Positions 63,170 to 64,000 of a DNA stretch of 64,000 bases are shown piece by piece. Numbering within the stretch: the first letter of the stretch is position 1; each line of letters opens with the position of its first letter. Position numbers and translations under genes: made by a program. Source of the stretch: Aquiflexum balticum DSM 16537 (lineage in GTDB: Bacteria > Bacteroidota > Bacteroidia > Cytophagales > Cyclobacteriaceae); assembly GCF_900176595.1 (NCBI RefSeq), contig NZ_LT838813.1, positions 2,684,001-2,748,000 of the forward strand, read 5' to 3'. The notes under the pieces are model-generated. The model did not search any database and was not told the origin of the DNA. It saw only the letters and a list, made by a program, of their open reading frames with translations.

Positions 63170-64000
63170 CTATTGTGCTAAATTAAATCGTAATTGTCCA
63201 CCAAAGGCTGTAGAGCTTCGTCTGAAGGCGGTTGTAACTCTCGGATCGTTGATAGTTCTGTCAAAATAGAAGGTAATGTTAAGACTTTTATTGATCACAT
63301 ATCCTATTGTAGGTCGAATTTGAATGTTTAAGTTTCCATTGGTTACCGTACTGCCCTCTTCTATTTTTCTTTGGATTTGACGTGTATCTACCACACGGGT
63401 GTTTATTCGTATTTGAAGGTCATTTTGTAATACCTCCTGTCTTCCCTGGATTTTAAAAGGAATTTTGACACCTGCTTTTGTATATCCAAGATCAAAGCCA
63501 AAGTCTCTGCTACTTTGTTCGGTGACTTGTGCATTGGAAAAATTCAGGCCGATATTTCTTTCAGTGTTATATTCCATTTTTATGTTCAACCTGTCTTTTG
63601 TAAGTAAATCAACTCCCAATAAAGGAGAAAATCTTTCTGATAAAACGACCTGATTGAGGATAAAAATGGGGATGAAATCACCAAATTCATTGGTCAGAGA
63701 GGCCCTGGGGAATTCTTGAATGCGATTGAACAATTCCAATCCGGATTGATAAATCAGGGAGTTGGAAAAATTGCTTACTTCATAAGTGGAGGTATACCCA
63801 TGTACCAGATTTATGCTGGAGAAATATTCCTTTAATGCGGGGATTTGACTTAATCCTTTGTAATCCACTCTCCAATTTGGCAAGGGTATTCTTGGGAAAG
63901 GATTGAGGTCGATTGTATTTGCATCCCTACCGGAGTAAGCAGCCAAAAATGATAAAGCGAGAACATCCTGACCATTTATCGAATATTCGCCATCTCCTGT
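63170..64000 (-). CDS. sprA: Cell-surface protein SprA (T9SS translocon), 3' part
   Basis: The frame is open to the end of the window, so only the last 276 codons are present. The sequence reads SFLAAYSGRDANTIDLNPFP, then IPLPNWRVDYKGL, which is characteristic of the SprA/Sov C-terminal barrel, and ends with TAFRRSSTAFGGQLRFNLAQ. SprA is a giant (about 2,300 residue) 36-stranded outer membrane barrel that forms the T9SS translocation pore. It works with PorV and PorU encoded about 9 to 13 kb away in this window. Confidence 0.92.
   Translation of the reverse strand, partial: TGDGEYSINGQDVLALSFLAAYSGRDANTIDLNPFPRIPLPNWRVDYKGLSQIPALKEYFSSINLVHGYTSTYEVSNFSNSLIYQSGLELFNRIQEFPRASLTNEFGDFIPIFILNQVVLSERFSPLLGVDLLTKDRLNIKMEYNTERNIGLNFSNAQVTEQSSRDFGFDLGYTKAGVKIPFKIQGRQEVLQNDLQIRINTRVVDTRQIQRKIEEGSTVTNGNLNIQIRPTIGYVINKSLNITFYFDRTINDPRVTTAFRRSSTAFGGQLRFNLAQ

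Overview
The window looks like a stretch of ordinary chromosome from a Bacteroidota species, most likely order Cytophagales and plausibly family Cyclobacteriaceae. The evidence is type IX secretion (T9SS) genes (porU, porV and the 3' part of sprA), a secreted protein with a T9SS sorting domain, Bacteroidota-restricted families (DUF4494, DUF2911, HYC_CC_PP), and TTG/TAnnTTTG promoters. The DNA is AT-rich, gene-dense and has many overlapping genes. I see no rRNA operon, prophage, transposase or CRISPR array. There is one tRNA gene.

Layout: 1-1160 folD and tRNA-Leu(GAG). 1275-3416 a secreted protein with three CBM6-like modules. 3696-10851 a DUF1295 membrane protein, an exported DsrE-like protein, RNase HII, a GH63-like glucosidase, and a glycosyltransferase/metallophosphoesterase pair. 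11128-14334 a lipoprotein and an NtrY/NtrC-type two-component system. 14526-21520 an FKBP isomerase, an lpxH-like operon, ftsH, rsfS, and divergent birA and ahcY. 21624-25504 a lipoprotein, a short-chain dehydrogenase, a secreted protein and an AAA/DUF4143 ATPase preceded by palindromes. 25832-35050 a copper/silver (Cus-type) efflux region. 35047-48823 mixed housekeeping and transport genes. 48820-55906 a tightly coupled MBL-pssA-porU-porV-M16 operon. 55962-64000 an FAD oxidase, a large propeller/beta-barrel protein, yicC, and a tonB-vanZ-gcvH-sprA block.

The main functional themes are envelope biology (T9SS, lipid A and phospholipid enzymes, TonB, patatin, glycosyltransferases), protein quality control (FtsH, FKBP) and metal efflux. 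In the efflux region a HYC_CC_PP protein, a CusA-like permease, a CusC-like outer membrane protein, a CusB-like adaptor with a heavy-metal-binding domain and C-terminal DUF3347, and a His-rich DUF2911 lipoprotein lie in one direction. The permease reading frame is cut by a single in-frame TGA between its two halves. A four-helix-bundle (S23-type) gene sits behind degenerate tandem copies of the permease 3' end. I regard this as the most unusual part of the window.

I found no wholly new multi-gene system. The strongest leads are the interrupted permease with its repeat-flanked insertion, the palindrome cluster in front of the AAA/DUF4143 ATPase, a large protein joining a degenerate peptidase-like domain, a TolB-like propeller and an Omp85-like barrel, and the translational coupling of pssA to the T9SS sortase genes. 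All functions are inferred from reading the sequence; no database search was run.
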